64,000 nt of DNA from Trochalopteron elliotii (GCA_024734555.1 JANPWX010000097.1:6684892-6748891), one strand, 5' to 3'. Counted from the first letter of the stretch, positions 25,001 to 38,690 are shown. Numbers and translations are program-made. The notes: generated by a model not told the origin, from the letters alone.

Positions 25001-28000
25001 TAAAATGTTAGTGCAATGTTGATATTCATAATCTCTAGTGACCAATTAGTGAAACTAGGTGGTTTTCAGGGCAAAATCATTCAACAAAATTCACAGGAGT
25101 GAGAAAAGTTCATCTTTTCATTCTCAAAGCAAATATGGTTCTGTGTTTTCAGTGCAAGGATCATTCTTATCCAGGCCAGCAGCATCTGGGGATTTCCACA
25201 TTTTTCCTATGTATAAACAAAATAAACCTGGGGTGTGGATCAGTCTCAAGTTCCAAAACCTCTGATTCCCTTCCAAAATGAAGGCTGTGTCACATGCAAA
25301 ACTGACTCCAGTTCCCAACTGGAATAATATGTTCTCTGTTTGCAGAGCTGGAGTCAGTGTGTTCATGGATGGATTTGTGTCCATTCCATATTAATGGCAG
25401 GGTCAGAAGAGAAATATTAGTGAACAAGTGCATTTTACACATCTTCCCTTTATAATGTGCCATCCTACATCAATATACATTGGCAGCAAGTGAGAGATAC
25501 AAGCCAGTTCTTAGGCTTTAATGCCCAGTGGCATCTTGATGTGATGAAAACATGTTTGAACAACATGCAGGAAATACTGCTAATGGAAATAGGTATTTAG
25601 GAAAGAAGAAGCGAACCTTTCCTTCCCTGAGAAACACCAAGATGGAGCATTCTTTTCTGAATTCATGGGAAAGCAGTTCCTTTATTCTCATTGGCAACTG
25701 TGTGGAATTGATGGTAATTTTCCTCATGGTTTTCATGTTATACTCTCTTTTTTTGATATGTCGTTCCCTGTCTAAGGCACATACTGGTCAGAGGCAAGGA
25801 TGAGATCTGTGAACCCTCCTAGCATCCCTGTGAAAAGCAGGACCTGTGCTCCCATTCAGGTGATGTGAGGACCGCAGAACACAAAAATTCTACTCCTAAA
25901 GGTAGAGGAGAATCTGCTTTAGCCCAGAGCACAGAGGCCTAGGTTTCTTTTCACACTCCTGCACAAGCATGAATTAGCTAGAAAGGGACTTGCCTGTCCT
26001 GTTGCAACAGGTGTCACACAAAAGTAGATGAACAATAACCTTGGTCTTAACAGCAGCATCTGCCTTTGAAGATGCATTTCTTAGTGGCAAGACACCCATC
26101 AAAGGTGAACATTTGGCCTTATGCCTTAAAATGAATTTGGCTTTACGCCAGCTGAAAAGCTGAGCTGAGACCTGGCCTGGTGAACATTGCCCAGTGGTAA
26201 GTTTGAGGAGGCCAAAGAGAATGACACTTCTTTATCCTACCCATTAGGCACTCGTGCTCTGTCCAGCTGCGTGCAACCCCACCACTGAGTCTCTGACCAT
26301 CAGAGGGGCTGTGCTCGGATCTGAGTAGCTGGAATCACTTCACCCCTGGGTCATTACGATATTCAATTATGGCTCTGTGCTTAAGTGACACAATAGGTAC
26401 GGGAATTGAAAGCACAAGAACTCCTAACCTCTGATCCCAACTCTACAACAGAATCCCTCGCTGGCTTTAGGCAAGGTACTTAACATCTCTGCCTCGGTTT
26501 TCCCATTTGCAGAAGGGGGCTAATAATACTCAGCTACCTATTCCACAGGGAAGTCCTGAGGATTCATTACTTAATGTAAAGTGGCTAAAAGATGAAAACC
26601 TGCATGTAACAGCCAAGCATTATTACAGTTACCAGGTTTAGCTTCAATTTTTTGAGACTTGCTTTCCTTTTTGAAATGAGAAAAAATATTTCTTTTAGTC
26701 GACGAAGATTAGTGTTCTGCACTGCATTTCCTATAGAAGTGGGAAGGTGCCCTGGGAATATGAAAGGAAAGGAAAAAAATGTGTCCCTTTGGATCCCAAT
26801 CTACTTTTCACATCCTCTCAGGAAATTGTTTTGAAAGTGTCCGACACTTGGTGCAATATGCTGCAGTCACAAGGCAAAAATTTTACTCTTTCAAGAATGT
26901 TTTATGAGCCCCAGGAATAAATCATCTCTAGCAGAGATAGTGAAATACAGCGTTAAGGGTCTATGATTTTCCTCAGAGGTAAAGAAATTATTCTAAGCTT
27001 TTCTCCAATTTGTTCATGAAACTTTAACAAGAAAATACCGAGGGCTGTTCTGGCACATCACTGGGATATGTACATCAAGAAAAACCAAGGAGAGTGTTTC
27101 AATTGACCAAATTATTTCCTTCAGTCTCAAGTGGTTTAAATGTTTGATTTTTAAGCAACATTTCTGGTATGGCAAACTGCTTTCATGGCAAGGCAGTCAA
27201 CATAAGGCTTGGTCAGCATCTTTAAGCAGACTGGCATAATTGTGTAATGGAAGGTGGGGGTACTGGTCATCCTGACATGAGCTGCACTGAGACTACAGTC
27301 TGCAATAAATGGATGCAGCAAACAAAAGGACCAATTCAGTATTTTCAAATGCTGAGATTATTGGAAACAAAGGAAACAATTTTGTCACCCCAGAAAAAAA
27401 AAGAAAAAAGTCCTTTTATGATTGTTCTGAAAAAGTCCCCTGCCATGAATGGCTGCCACTCCTAAGAATTCAAAACATGCAGCTAATGCACATGGCTCTG
27501 CGTCCAGCTTCATTAATATGAGATTTTGACACTGCAGGAGCACCTCCTGTGTTTACTGGACCTGTATCTGGCATAAGCACACCAGTATGTTTCTGTTGAA
27601 TTAGTCAGAGCACACGATGAGGTGTTTATGCCAGTTTTATGCTGACTGGAGGACAGACATTACCTGATTCAGTTCAGTGTCTGCCAGAATGTGTCAAACA
27701 TATCTGAACCAGTGTAGTAGTTTGTGCTTGTTCAGTGCTTGGCTGCATGTGACTATGATGTCCTGGTCCAGCACAGAATGTTTCTTAAGCCAGATTTTTA
27801 TTTTTTAGATGAAACTATGATTTAAGACATACAGTGCAGTTACACACCTTGCTTATATTAACTAAGACGTTCTGCCCCTTTACTGTAAGGTGGTGTTTAA
27901 TTACCATATTCATAACAGAGATTATATAATTCCAGAGAAAGAGCTCTCCTTTGATGTTTACTCCCAGGCTTCAGGTTCCTTAGTGAATGCAGGAATTGTC

Positions 28001-30179
28001 AGGTGCCTCCTGAATGTAAAACACTTATGTCTCTCTTCAATAAGTAAATGAAAGGCACCAAGTTAACGTGAGCAAAGCATGTAAAGAAAAGGAGTATTAA
28101 ATCAGAAGAGAAACCTACCGTCTGCTTCTGCTTTTCTCACTTCCCATTGACTGGGGACTAGGAGGACCAAGCCACCCGGCACTCTGAGTTGCTCCACTTT
28201 CAACAAATATTGGTCAAATCCTGCAGGATCAGAGCCAGCTTTGAGACGTGCTGGCAAGAGGATTCTGCTAGGATCCTCCTTTCCTCATCATCCCTCCCAA
28301 GCAGAACAGAGTAATTTGCAGCAAAGTGGGTGGGGAGGGTTCAGCAATCTTTGAGCCCCTACAGCTTACTCAGGCGACACAGAGGCCAGCCATATGTACA
28401 CTGGGGATGTCAGCTTCCCAGCTATTTTCTAGAAACAATTCCCTCTGAAGGGAGCAGTCCTTCAGACAAAGCCTTATGACATATCCGGGTGACTTTTAGG
28501 CTCTTTTCCTTTTCTTCTAATTACTTAGTCATGGAACCCAGAATAATTAGCCGTAAGTGGTCAAAAGAGCCACAGAAACAAAATGCCTCCTGGGACATTG
28601 CAACACAATGCTGAACTAGTAAAAAGAAACTTAAGAAACTTAACCTAAGAACAGTATGAGGCTCTTTGTTTCACCTGCTTTCTCCTACGTCTCTGTCTTA
28701 TTATTCCTCCTTCCACCTCTGACTTTTTCTGTTTTCTCCGCATAATTCTCTCCTGTCTTGGTTTGCATTCACTCTTCTAAAAAGAATTTTCTTCTCATGT
28801 TCATTATGTCACACCTTTTCTTTACACTACGGTTTTACCTACTTCTCTCATTTTTTTTCTCTGATCATTCCCATTCATTCCTGGGCATTGTCATCATCAG
28901 TTTCTTTGGTCTGGCTCTTTAGGTCTCCACTACTCTTCTCTCCACTTCTCCCTGTCTGATGTTTTCTATTCTTTCATGTTTGCATCCCTGAGTAAATTAA
29001 GTTCTTTCACCTTAGCTCTTACACATTCTTATTCCTCATTTTTGCAGTCCTTCCCTTTCTTACACTGTTATTCCCTCACACCCCACTTCCCTGCAAACTT
29101 TCTGTATCTTTACCCATTAGCTACTTGGCAAAATGTCATTGACAAGCTATGGATGTCACTACAGCCATAGGAACCACAGCCATGGGAGTGTTGTTTACAG
29201 AAGCAAGACTGGGCTGAAAAGAAGCTCTGCTTGTGCACAAGCTAACCCATGGAGAGTTATTAGTTTGGCTTATCAGAGGGTGGGTCAGCAGACAGGAAAA
29301 TCCCAAGCTTATCTGTTTGTCCTTTGCATAGCTATGCCTGTTTTGTCATTGTTACTAATCCTTCCCCACTTTCCCAAAGAATGTTGTGGGTTCTGCACAG
29401 ATCAAGGGCTACTGGTTGCCCCTTCCCTTGTCCCTCTTGGAAGTGGGAGGGTTACTGTGGCCAGAAGCATGCAGTAGCAGAGCCAGATCCCCTCTTCCAC
29501 TTATGTTGGTATGCAGCTTGGAGTCGCGTCAGCCCTTTGGATGAGATGCTCTTTCTGTGGCTGGAAATTGCATCAGAAGTTCATCGCAGAGGACAGCTGA
29601 GCCACCGGGCAGCAGCCAGCAGTGCCTGTTAGGGTGCTTTTGCACTCCCTTCCTGAGCTTTACCCAGGTAGTTCCCTGCTGCACTGCCAGCTGATCCACA
29701 GGAAAGATAGCCATGAGCAACCCAGGTGCTACAGCTGGTTACTGGCCATGTAGAAATAGTGTACAATGTGCCTGTAAGTTGCTGTGATGAATCATCCCCT
29801 CTGCTCATGGCCAGCCTTCACACTAAATTCTCTCTTCACAATGAAAAAGTCTAGAAAATACTTGGACTAACTCCTTCCCAAGGGTACCATCACTAAGTCA
29901 ACAAAGTTACAGTATAAATGCATGTGTCCCATTGTTAGGGGTGGGAGAGGCAAAACTGACAGGGGTTTGTGAGGAACACCCACAAAGATCCCTAGACACA
30001 AAGCAACCAAGTTTAAAGATCCAAAGGCCAGTGTCTTGCAACAGCAGCAGCCAAGCACAGTCAAGCAACAAATGAACATTTGCTTTCCTGCTTTGTACCC
30101 TTCCCAGTTCTTTCCTTAAGAAACGCGGAGGATTAATAATTTTGGCCACAGAGCCTGAATTCACACAAACACATATGAA
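22016..30179. other. Intergenic apart from one MIR relic
   Basis: Unique, CpG-poor sequence. A long pyrimidine-rich region at about 28,680-29,110 is mildly low-complexity. No coding feature is supported outside the SINE at 26,425. Confidence 0.55.
26425..26632 (+). mobile_element. MIR-type SINE relic
   Basis: Recognisable MIR text appears in order: a diverged tRNA-related part (CTAACCTCTGATCCCAACTC), then TTTAGGCAAGGTACTTAAC and ATCTCTGCCTCGGTTTTCCC, then the core GGGGGCTAATAATACTCAGC, CCTGAGGATTCATTACTTAA, and a tail ending AGCATTATTACAG. It is clearly old, with many substitutions. MIR-type CORE-SINEs are amniote-wide relics, sparse in birds, so a copy this readable is a candidate for retained function. 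Confidence 0.75.
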
Positions 30180-30345
30180 ACCGGCAAACAATACTACCAT
30201 TAAACGCATTGAGAAGCTCAGAGACTGGAACAACTCACCTCCAAGAGCTTCACCCAAGTCCCACAGGAAGGCTACAGTGGAGCCAGAAATAGAGCCCAGA
30301 CCTCCTGACTCCAAACCCTGGGCCCTAACAAAAACACCAGCTTCC
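30180..30345 (-). mobile_element. MIR-type tRNA-SINE relic, minus orientation
   Basis: On the minus strand the order is TTAGGGCCCAGGGTTTGGAG, TCAGGAGGTCTGGGCTC, TATTTCTGGCTCCACTG, TGTGGGACTTGGGTGAAG, then CAGTCTCTGAGCTTCTCAAT. This is the tRNA-related head and core of a MIR-like SINE. The left end is diffuse. The open frames crossing it on both strands are incidental. Confidence 0.7.
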
Positions 30346-30599
30346 CTCCACCAACCCTCTCTTCATACACTACATTGACCAGACTGGAAAAGGCATTCAA
30401 AATAAATAAAACCTGCTTCTCGCGCCAAGTTTTAAAAAACATTTTCTTGTCATGGCTGGTTGTTTTTCTCCTGCTAGACATTAGGCAGTCTCCACGAGTG
30501 AGACAGCTCTCCTTTCTTCTCCAGAAAACACAGTTGTCTCCCACATGTTTCACTCAATGTAGCTCAAAGAAATGTTTTAGGAAATTCCCCCTAATTCAG

Positions 30600-31010
30600 T
30601 GAAATTGTTAGCTTGGCAGTGGCATGCTGGAAACAGGACTGAAAGATTGCCTTGGAGTTTTTTTTTCATTTTTCCTTTTTAAAGTGTACAGGAGAGCTCG
30701 GGCTTCAGACAGGCTGCTGAGAAAGACAGAAACTCATGTTACATAGGAAGGATTTGGCAGGTCTGAACACAGAAATTTCCAGAAGTGTTTGCGTGGCAAG
30801 AGCTCTGTGCCAATCCACATTTTTTAGCTATTCTGGCTGCACGCCCAGCCGAAAAGAAAGTCCTGTATCTCTGCACAGTTCACTGGCTTCCCTGAGGAGT
30901 TTCCAAACTGCATGGCAACATTGGATAATCTCATTTGCGCGCCAGAAAAACTCCTGCTACTTACACTGTTACTAAATACCAGATGTGCTTAATAAAGAGT
31001 AAGTGGAGCC
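30600..31010. promoter_or_regulatory. Putative conserved noncoding element with E2F- and RFX-like words
   Basis: Repeat-free sequence beside the MIR relic. It carries ATGGCAACA (an RFX half-site) and ATTTGCGCGCCAG (E2F-like) near 30,911-30,945, with GTGTTTGCGTGGC near 30,785. CpG retention in AT-rich surroundings is the main reason for the call. Confidence 0.25.
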
Positions 31011-31439
31011 AAACCTAGGGTAATCACATAACCTATCATTAACATTTTCTAAAAACAAAAAAAATGCCATTGGAACAGCAGATTACTGTTTTGCTTTGTT
31101 TGCTTTACGCCCTGTTACGGGAACCCCTGGGGTGCTGGGAAGGGAGCACGGCAGGAGCAGACAGCTCTGGCACAGCCGATGACATTGTTTACAATCACAC
31201 CCCTGCACATCTGAAACATGTGTGAGAAAGTAAAGGCTAAGCAGATTTCGCTCTGCTGGCAAGGGAGAGGAGGACTGCAACAGGAAGTCTACGCCACCAA
31301 GAAAGTGCTGGAGTCTCGTGTTTCTTCATTCCAGGGAGGTGGCTGGGGAGGGGGGATGCAGCAAGGGTGGTGCGAGTTTGGTCTTTCACGATATGTACAT
31401 CCCCAGGTCCCTGGTGCACAGGAATACAGGAGGGGACCT

Positions 31440-31570
31440 TGTTCCTTGAAATTTAATGACGGCCCAAATCCTCCAAGCCCATTTAAAATACATTTTTGTG
31501 TGAGTCAGGGGGCCAGTCACCGCACAAAATGTGTGTGCATGTTTATTATGGATTTAAATGGATGTTGCAC
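31440..31570. promoter_or_regulatory. Putative conserved noncoding element
   Basis: A short AT-rich pocket within GC-richer sequence, with TTTAATGACGG, CATTTAAAATAC, TTTATTATGGATTT and CACATGTGCATATC. These look like E-box and homeodomain/POU-type words. It is not coding and not a recognisable repeat. Confidence 0.22.
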
Positions 31571-34500
31571 ATGTGCATATCTGATGCTGACCAGACCCTT
31601 GAGGGAAATAGCTAAATCTCAGCAATGGCGAGTGAGCTCTGCTGTGACAGGCTGCTGGGAGGAAGGAGACAGATGCACCACAGTACTGGAGCCCCGTGTG
31701 CCCTGGGCAGTGGAGGCACAGAGAGCAGGGAGTCACCCAGGTGTGAGATGGGCAAGCCCTCCCTGAAATGAGACATGGGTGAAAATTCTTGCTTCTCCCA
31801 CAGCTGTCTCTCCAACTGGCAGGGGAGAATGGACCTAAATGGCTAGAAAAGGAGCTTTTTTCTTTATTTCAGTGTCAACTAAATGGAAGAGAAGCCTGGT
31901 AAATGCATGCAGACCAGGTCCTTGCAAGGCCACCCTTCACAGGTCTGCTTGCTCAGGCTGTGTGGAAAATAAGATAAGGGGATGGGAACAGGGACAAGTC
32001 CAGGCCTTGCTTGTTTTGCACATGGAGGCAAAGGCGGGGAGCGGGAGCAGTGAGTCACTCTCATCACACAACAGCCCTGAGAGGTGCCACTGCTCTGGGC
32101 CCTCAAGGTAAACTCTGACCCAAGTCAGTAGGAGTTGCAACTATGCAAAGCTGGGATATCTGATGCCAGGAGCTGTGCCAAGGGCACAGGGTGAGGAGGT
32201 CACAGTAGGTGTCAGCCTGCCACAGCCCAGGAGCAGGAGGGCGGCCACAGCCGAGTGCTCACATGGCTCCCAGTGTGACTGAACCCCAGTGTTTTCCAAA
32301 GCCTGGATACAAGGAGAGAAAAGCCAGCAGGCCAGGGCAACACAATGGTCTTGCTGCTGCAAGCCCACTGCTTGTGCCATCCCTGCTTGGCCCCATTCAT
32401 TGCACCCACTGTGCTAGGTCGTGCCCACATTCCCCAAGAACTCAGCAGTGCTGGTCCCAAAGGCTGTGCAGTGTGTCAGCGAGTATCACGGCTGCCTGGC
32501 CTGCCCCTGGGCCAAACAGATGGTACAATCCTGCTTCCCAGCACGGGAGCCAGCTGCACAGTCGTAGTGATGGAGCAGCTGGTCTTGCTCGGGCCAGGCT
32601 TTTGCCTGATGTAGGTATTGCTTGGCTGGCCCTTAGCCAGAGGCTCAGGGCAGCAGATGACTCAGGGCACCGAAACAGCCATTCTGCCCACCAGCTATTC
32701 TGTCTGCTCCACAGTCCTGGAGAGGTGGGCTTGCTGCTGCCACCACTTGGACGTGAGGCTGAGGAGGATGTGGTTAGCCTGCTGAGGGGGTGAAACTACA
32801 CATCTCCCACACATCTCCCCCCTGCCAGCTCCACCCTTCCCCTTGTCCCACAGCCAGAGTGGTCCTGGCTGTTCAGCCTCCAGATGGAAAGACTTGGTTT
32901 CACCTATGCTACTGAGCAACCCCAAAACATCCTGCAGTATTCCAATCTTGTTGTTGGCACCTTTCCTGTCTTTGTCACCATAATGTCTTGGGTGTTTCTG
33001 GAGCATTGAGGGAGCAGCCTGTTACTTGGCAGCCAGAACAGGAACAAGAGGCCTCCTTCACCCACATGTGTAGGCACAGAGTGACCACATTGCCCAAACT
33101 AAAAACCTGGGACAGAAGTGATGTACCCAGCAGCTCTCTCCCTCAGCCTGCGCACTCCCTGTCAAACAGAAGACTCCATATCAGTGCAGCTGCTGGTTCA
33201 GGGAAGCCTCACCCCATCAGCTGTGGGTGGTGTGCAAGACAGCCAGGAGAAAATTAGGTAGCTGCTGCCCAATCTTGTATCACTGTTTCCACTCCAAGGT
33301 TTAAGGATCTTACAAAGTCAGGAAACAGCAGAGAGGAACAGCTAATCAGCTGCAAAAAGCTACTCCCTCCTTCCCCTCACTGCTGTCAGAGTCTCCCAGG
33401 CCTTGTCCACCCTACCAGATGCCTCCAGCTAGCTGCTCCCCTCTTGGCCTCCCCCCAGGAGGCTGAGGGAATACTCAAGCAAGGCTCCTTGACTGTGAGG
33501 ATCCAGGCACCTGCACACACTCCACCAGATCTGTTCCCTTCCTCGCTGTGCTGCACAGGCCACTCCAGTTTGTAGACATCTAACAACATGTTCTCCTACA
33601 GCTGCTTCCAGGAATTCAGCAACTGCACTGCTCTTTGGAGTTTGGTTTGATTGTTGGGTTGTGAAGGGGTGCCCATCAGATGGTCCTGGAAATGAACACC
33701 TAACCCCAATCCTAGCTGGCAGCAGGAAGGAAAGGTTCTTGCCAGGCAGTCACAAGGCACGCTGCAAACAGCTTGCTTCACTGCCCTGCCAGGTAACAAA
33801 GTCCATTGCCAGTAGGAGACTTCAGTCTGAAGAGTGGAGCTGATGAGCTTTGTAGTGTTGCGATGCACGTGAAGTTTCTATTGTCTGCTGTGGCCAAGCA
33901 GAACTGGAGCAACACTTGGCAAGGCATTGCACAGCTCTGAACCGTGGGGCAGTCCTTGACCTGAAGGGCTATCTCAAGAGAGACAATAAAGGCAACAAAA
34001 GGAACAAGGAAGCAGAAGGGACAAAAAAAGAATTTGCAAATATGACAGTAGTGGCACGATCAGTGGGAAAAGAGATGGGGTTTAAGATCTTAATTAGGAA
34101 AGAGCTAAGAAAGAGGTATAAGAAGGACAAGAGCAGGAAAAAGCAGGGAAGGCAGATGAGATGAGACTGAGAGGAAGGCAAAGGAGAAAGGGAAGGAAAC
34201 TCTGGCAGGTCCTATTACACGTTCTTCTGTTCCCCAGCAGGCAAGATATAGGGAAAAGGACATGAAACATCACATGCAGTAAAGATGCAGAAGGTGACGG
34301 CTTCATCCTTCATTTCTTACACCCGTAAGCCTAAGCTGACCCTGTCTTTCCCCATGTCACAGGGCTGCCATGTCTGTAAAAACAACCACTCCTAGCTCCC
34401 ATCAATCAGAGCCAAAGTTGGACAAGCAGGCAACACAATGTCGGGGAACAACCACAACGTAATGCACACAGGAAAGATCTGTTAGAGCTCTGCAACACAT

Positions 34501-34839
34501 TGACAGGTTTTATCTTATCTGTTGCCGGGAGGGACAAAGAACTGGAGGGACAGTGAAGGTCAACCGGGCACTTAGGAGAGCTCAGAACAAGGGAATAACT
34601 GATTACATTGAAGGGCATCACATTTGCAATTAGGGTTTAGCTCCAAAAGTGTGGGGGAAGTAAGCTGTTTCTCTTCCCTAGTTCAGTTTAAGGAAGGCTC
34701 CCCAACTATCAGAACCAACAACTGTGTGGAACTGTTGTTCCCATTCCTACATGCCCACCAGGTTCTGAATGAGAGAGGATGAGCAATAAGCCTGTGGGTA
34801 TTTACAAGAAAAAGACTTAGCACAGAGTGCTTCTGGGCA

Positions 34840-35340
34840 CAGCCCTATTGCCAGTAAAAAGCATGATAAAAAGCATACTTTCTTTGATGAAGCCTCATTC
34901 GAGTGGTTTATGGGTAAAGGTGAATCTAATATATATCATATTTGTCTGATGGCAAACTTGCTTAAGAGTGCACTTGTGAAATCCATCTGACTAGATATTT
35001 TGAGAAAATCTTCATTAAACATCTCTGAGCTTTGTCATTCCATTGTTGTCAGGATTTCAGCTGGAAATTGTTCTGGATGCAAAGGAATGGCAGGTCACTA
35101 ATGGCTTATTTCTTATTAAATGCTTTGGGTTTAGGAACTTGTAGGATATGCAGATACTTTTCTCATTTACAGATTCACATGAAGCAAAATACTAGATGAA
35201 AATAAATAACCAAAGCAACTTGCCTTTTGCTTGAGAAGTAAAGACACAGGTTATTGCTATGTTAAAAAAATGTGTAAAAATATGTGAAAAGTGCTTTTGA
35301 CCCTTTGTAAGAAAATTGCTCTATCACTGATTCATATTAG
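34840..35340. promoter_or_regulatory. AT-rich pocket, possible noncoding element
   Basis: AT-rich, repeat-free and with no significant open frame. It includes AAAAAGCATGATAAAAAGCA, CATTCGAGTGG and CATTCCATTGTTGTC (SOX-like). It sits between long GC-neutral stretches. Confidence 0.18.
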
Positions 35341-37223
35341 CAGGCCTTGAAATGCAACTGCTGTGGGCCAAAGAGAAAGGTATGTACCAGAAAGGTTATG
35401 TCGCAGAGAGAGACTCAGTCTATCTGGCTTAACTAGCCAACTCAGCTGCTCATGTCCTATCATTTTATCCATCTTTCTTGGTTTAGCACAGCAATTTCAG
35501 AGCATCAAAACAAATTGATTGCTTGTGGGTTTAGAGTTAGGTCCTCTGCTGGATAGCCCTTAAATCCTCTCATCAAAAATGGCAAGCATAAGATGCCCTT
35601 CCTGACGGCTTCAGCCTGAAAAGAGCAGTTTCATGCTCCAGGGAACTGCTGAAAAGATACAAAGGCTGTATCCACTGGACACCCTCCCTGTCACCTCTGC
35701 TCATGAGCAAAGCTTTGCAAGTTATCTCCCAGCTTTCACCGGAGGGCAAGAAAACTAATCACAGCTTTCCTGATTTAGTCACCCCCCTCAGTGGACTTTC
35801 ATCTGCATAGAGCCACATGACAGTGTCCCTGCTATCCCAGCCTGCTGTCAGTTCAGCCTTCTCTCACTTCATTTTCTTGGCTGCTAAATGATGCTGAAGT
35901 CACATTCAGAACATCAGTTGCAGTGAAACAGGGGACTAATACGCTGAAATGAGAACCTCTATGGAAACACCTCCCAAAATAATGAAAGGTGTGATGTAAA
36001 ACTGGCTTAGGTGTTTGAGTGTTGTGTCTGCATGTCACATAACTGTGATGTTGGCCTACAGCTGGTGGTAGGAAACCTGACAATGCAAGCCACACTAGAT
36101 CAGGTCCAGACTCCCCCAAGACCCCTCCCATACCTCCAGGTGCAGGTTAAAGCTCTTCATCCCTGCTGTGTCCCAGGCAGTTCTTATCTCTTCCCTTGCA
36201 CAAATGACTTTTAAGATGACCAGGAACAAGCAAGGAGATGCCACAGACATTGCTCTTGTCCCCCAGCTCTCTGTCTCAGCCACGCTTGCCACTCTCCACT
36301 AAAGGAAGTGAGGTCTGATCACAGTGGGTATTTTGGGGGTAATGTGTTAAAAAAGCTGCTTCACCATTCTCACCTGGGGCTTCCCCTTGCCACTTGCCTT
36401 ACCTGCAGTTGGGACTGTGCTGACTGTGACTCCCTGAGAGATGGCTGCTAGTGCCAGAGGTGGCAGCAGACACAAGTCCTCAGCTACCCATGTCCCTTCA
36501 GCATCCTGTTGGGAGGCTCGGGAGCTTCATCTCATCAGTGGGGCTCCTCTTCCCCACATTTCTGCCCCAGTCTCTCAGCTATAACACCGCTACAAAAAAA
36601 TTTGTCCAGGCACAATTGAGATGAGTTCCTTTCCGCTTTCCAGAGTATTAATAGTGAGTGGAAATTCTGCAAGATTTGGTCCAAGTATAGGCAGCTGTCC
36701 TCAACTAGCCACATGGCTGTGGCTGAAGCCCAAACAGGGAGCAAAGTATCTGACACCAAGCAAGCTGGTGGAGGTAGAGCAAGTGACCACCCAAGCCCTC
36801 AGTTTTTAACATGTGAGGATCATGATCTTGGGGGAAAGAAGGAAGTGATTTTCCAGTGTTACTGAGAGGAATGGAGGCAGACAGCTATTGGGTTCTCCCA
36901 ATAGCACACAAAAAATGCATTATGTGATCCCCAATAAATGCAGATTTACTAATTCCCAGAGCTGTGTCAGCCATTGTACTGGTTCCTGCCCAGTATGGGC
37001 CATCAGGCTTCATTCAGCCTTTTGAAATGGCAGCTAGCTATTTATAGATGCTGCCTACATTACTCCAAGGAGCAGCATCTTTCTGTATTTTACAAACTCA
37101 CTCCAAGTTTCCTTCAGTATTCTGCCAGCACAGGGTAAATTTCTGAGAGTAATCTTCCCTCCTTTTTCCCAGAACACAGAACATCTGGGACGACTGAGAT
37201 ATCATCTTGTGGCATTGGCTCAC

Positions 37224-37242
37224 TTTTTTTTTTTTTTTTTTT
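37224..37242 (+). repeat. T homopolymer, 19 bases
   Basis: An uninterrupted T run not attached to a recognisable retroposon. It could be the tail of an eroded minus-strand retrocopy, but the flanking sequence shows none. Confidence 0.9.
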
Positions 37243-38662
37243 AAACGAGTTTCTGTGTAACAACTTCATGATGTTTTTCCTGGGAGGACAACTGTCTCAT
37301 CTGAAACCTTGTCTCACATATTCCTTTATGGAGGACATTTTATGCTAAAGTTCTTGAAAGAATTTCTTTTTGTGCTCTGTCTCCACCTTTCTCTGTTAAA
37401 TTCCTCCCAAATGTCTCTCTGATGCTTAACCTGCAGGTTGCCCTATTCAATAAACCAAAGCAAAATGCTGGTTTGAATAAGCTCAGGATACACTGATGTC
37501 ATTTCTGAATATTAGGAGGCCACATGATACTACCAACTTTATTTGATCCCATTTGCTGAAGCAGCCTGAATATCTCAGGGGCAGGTTTTTTTAATCCTGG
37601 TTCATTATTGTTCAAACCCATGAAGTAAATGGCTGTGGAGCGGAAGCTTGAATGGGCTTGTTTAATAGGAAAAGTCATTCATCTGCAGCATAGCAGCTCT
37701 GCAGCAAGGCTGTCTTCCCTCCTGTTTCTTACTGGGTCTGCATCAGCAGCAGTCATGTTAAACCCTGGGAGGGAAATGCTGGGGAGAGTAGATCTTTGCC
37801 TTCACACTAACTGCTTTTGTTCACTGCAAAAAATCCTTTCCAAAGTAAACAGTCTGATTGTTTCTATGGGTCAGCTGCCTATTTTAAATTTATTTCTCAT
37901 GTATCACTTGGTACTGCTTAGGACACTGGCCCCATGGCAAGTTGTGTTGTTTATCTGAGGCAGCCTCCCGCTCAGGCCCCAGATGGTAACCTTGGGATCT
38001 GTTGATGCTACATTTGCAGCTCTTACAGGTCTTATCACTGCTGCTATGGAAAGCCAAGATAGGCTGTGGAACCATGGCACCTGCCAGCTTTGGAAAATTA
38101 GCCCTAAGGTGTTGGGATGGGCATGACCCTGTGAGCTAGGAGCTGCACTGATCTTCTTTACCCTCCTGATTTGCACCATGTTTGAATTAGGAACCAGACC
38201 CTGAAATGGCCTGAACTGGTGCATGGAAATTCAGTGAAGCCCTGCCAGGTAATGGCAGATGAGGTTCTGGCATTCAAACCTATATTTTTATACATAAAAC
38301 TTGCTATTTTTTCCCGGCCTTTGGCTTTGCAGCAATGCCAGGAAAGTGCCCTGGCTGTGTTTCCCCTATGAAAGCACAAATGTGAGATCTTGTTGGTGGA
38401 CCCTCGCACCAAAGACGTGTTCAAGGCGGAAAACTGCTGGCATTGGTCACAGTGCCACTTCTGCACCGAGCAATACATGTGGGACCCCAGCCTGTCCCCT
38501 GCTCCCTGCCTGCCAAAACCCAACTGAAACTCATTACATACCAGGAATACCAGCATCCCCACAAAGCCTGTGCTGGGTGGAGGAGGAGGCTCTCCCTCTC
38601 TCCCTTTTTTTTCCTTTCCACCGAGCTTAGCTAGTTCTTTGGCAGAGCCCCAGGACTTGGAA

Positions 38663-38690
38663 GGGGGGAGCAGAGGGGGGCTTGGGAGGG
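38663..38690 (+). other. Canonical G-quadruplex motif
   Basis: Four G runs (6, 6, 3 and 3 bases) are separated by loops of 6, 3 and 1 bases, which meets the usual G3+N1-7 definition. It lies about 170 bases upstream of the AT-rich pocket at 38,860. Confidence 0.75.

Larger units (their letters stand above)
31571..38662. other. Intergenic, GC-richer first half, no gene recognised
   Basis: The 31.6-33.6 kb part is GC-richer and therefore full of overlapping frames up to 194 codons, none with domain-like content. A purine-rich run at 33,985-34,200 makes Lys/Glu/Arg-rich frames. The AT-rich pocket at 34.8 kb is listed separately. Confidence 0.55.

Noticed and set aside
29907..30314. 135-codon minus-strand open frame with hydrophobic stretches
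   Set aside because: It runs through the MIR-like SINE and has no independent support.
32209..32793. 194-codon plus-strand open frame
   Set aside because: It lies in GC-richer DNA where stops are rare. Overlapping frames on both strands are equally open and none has motifs.
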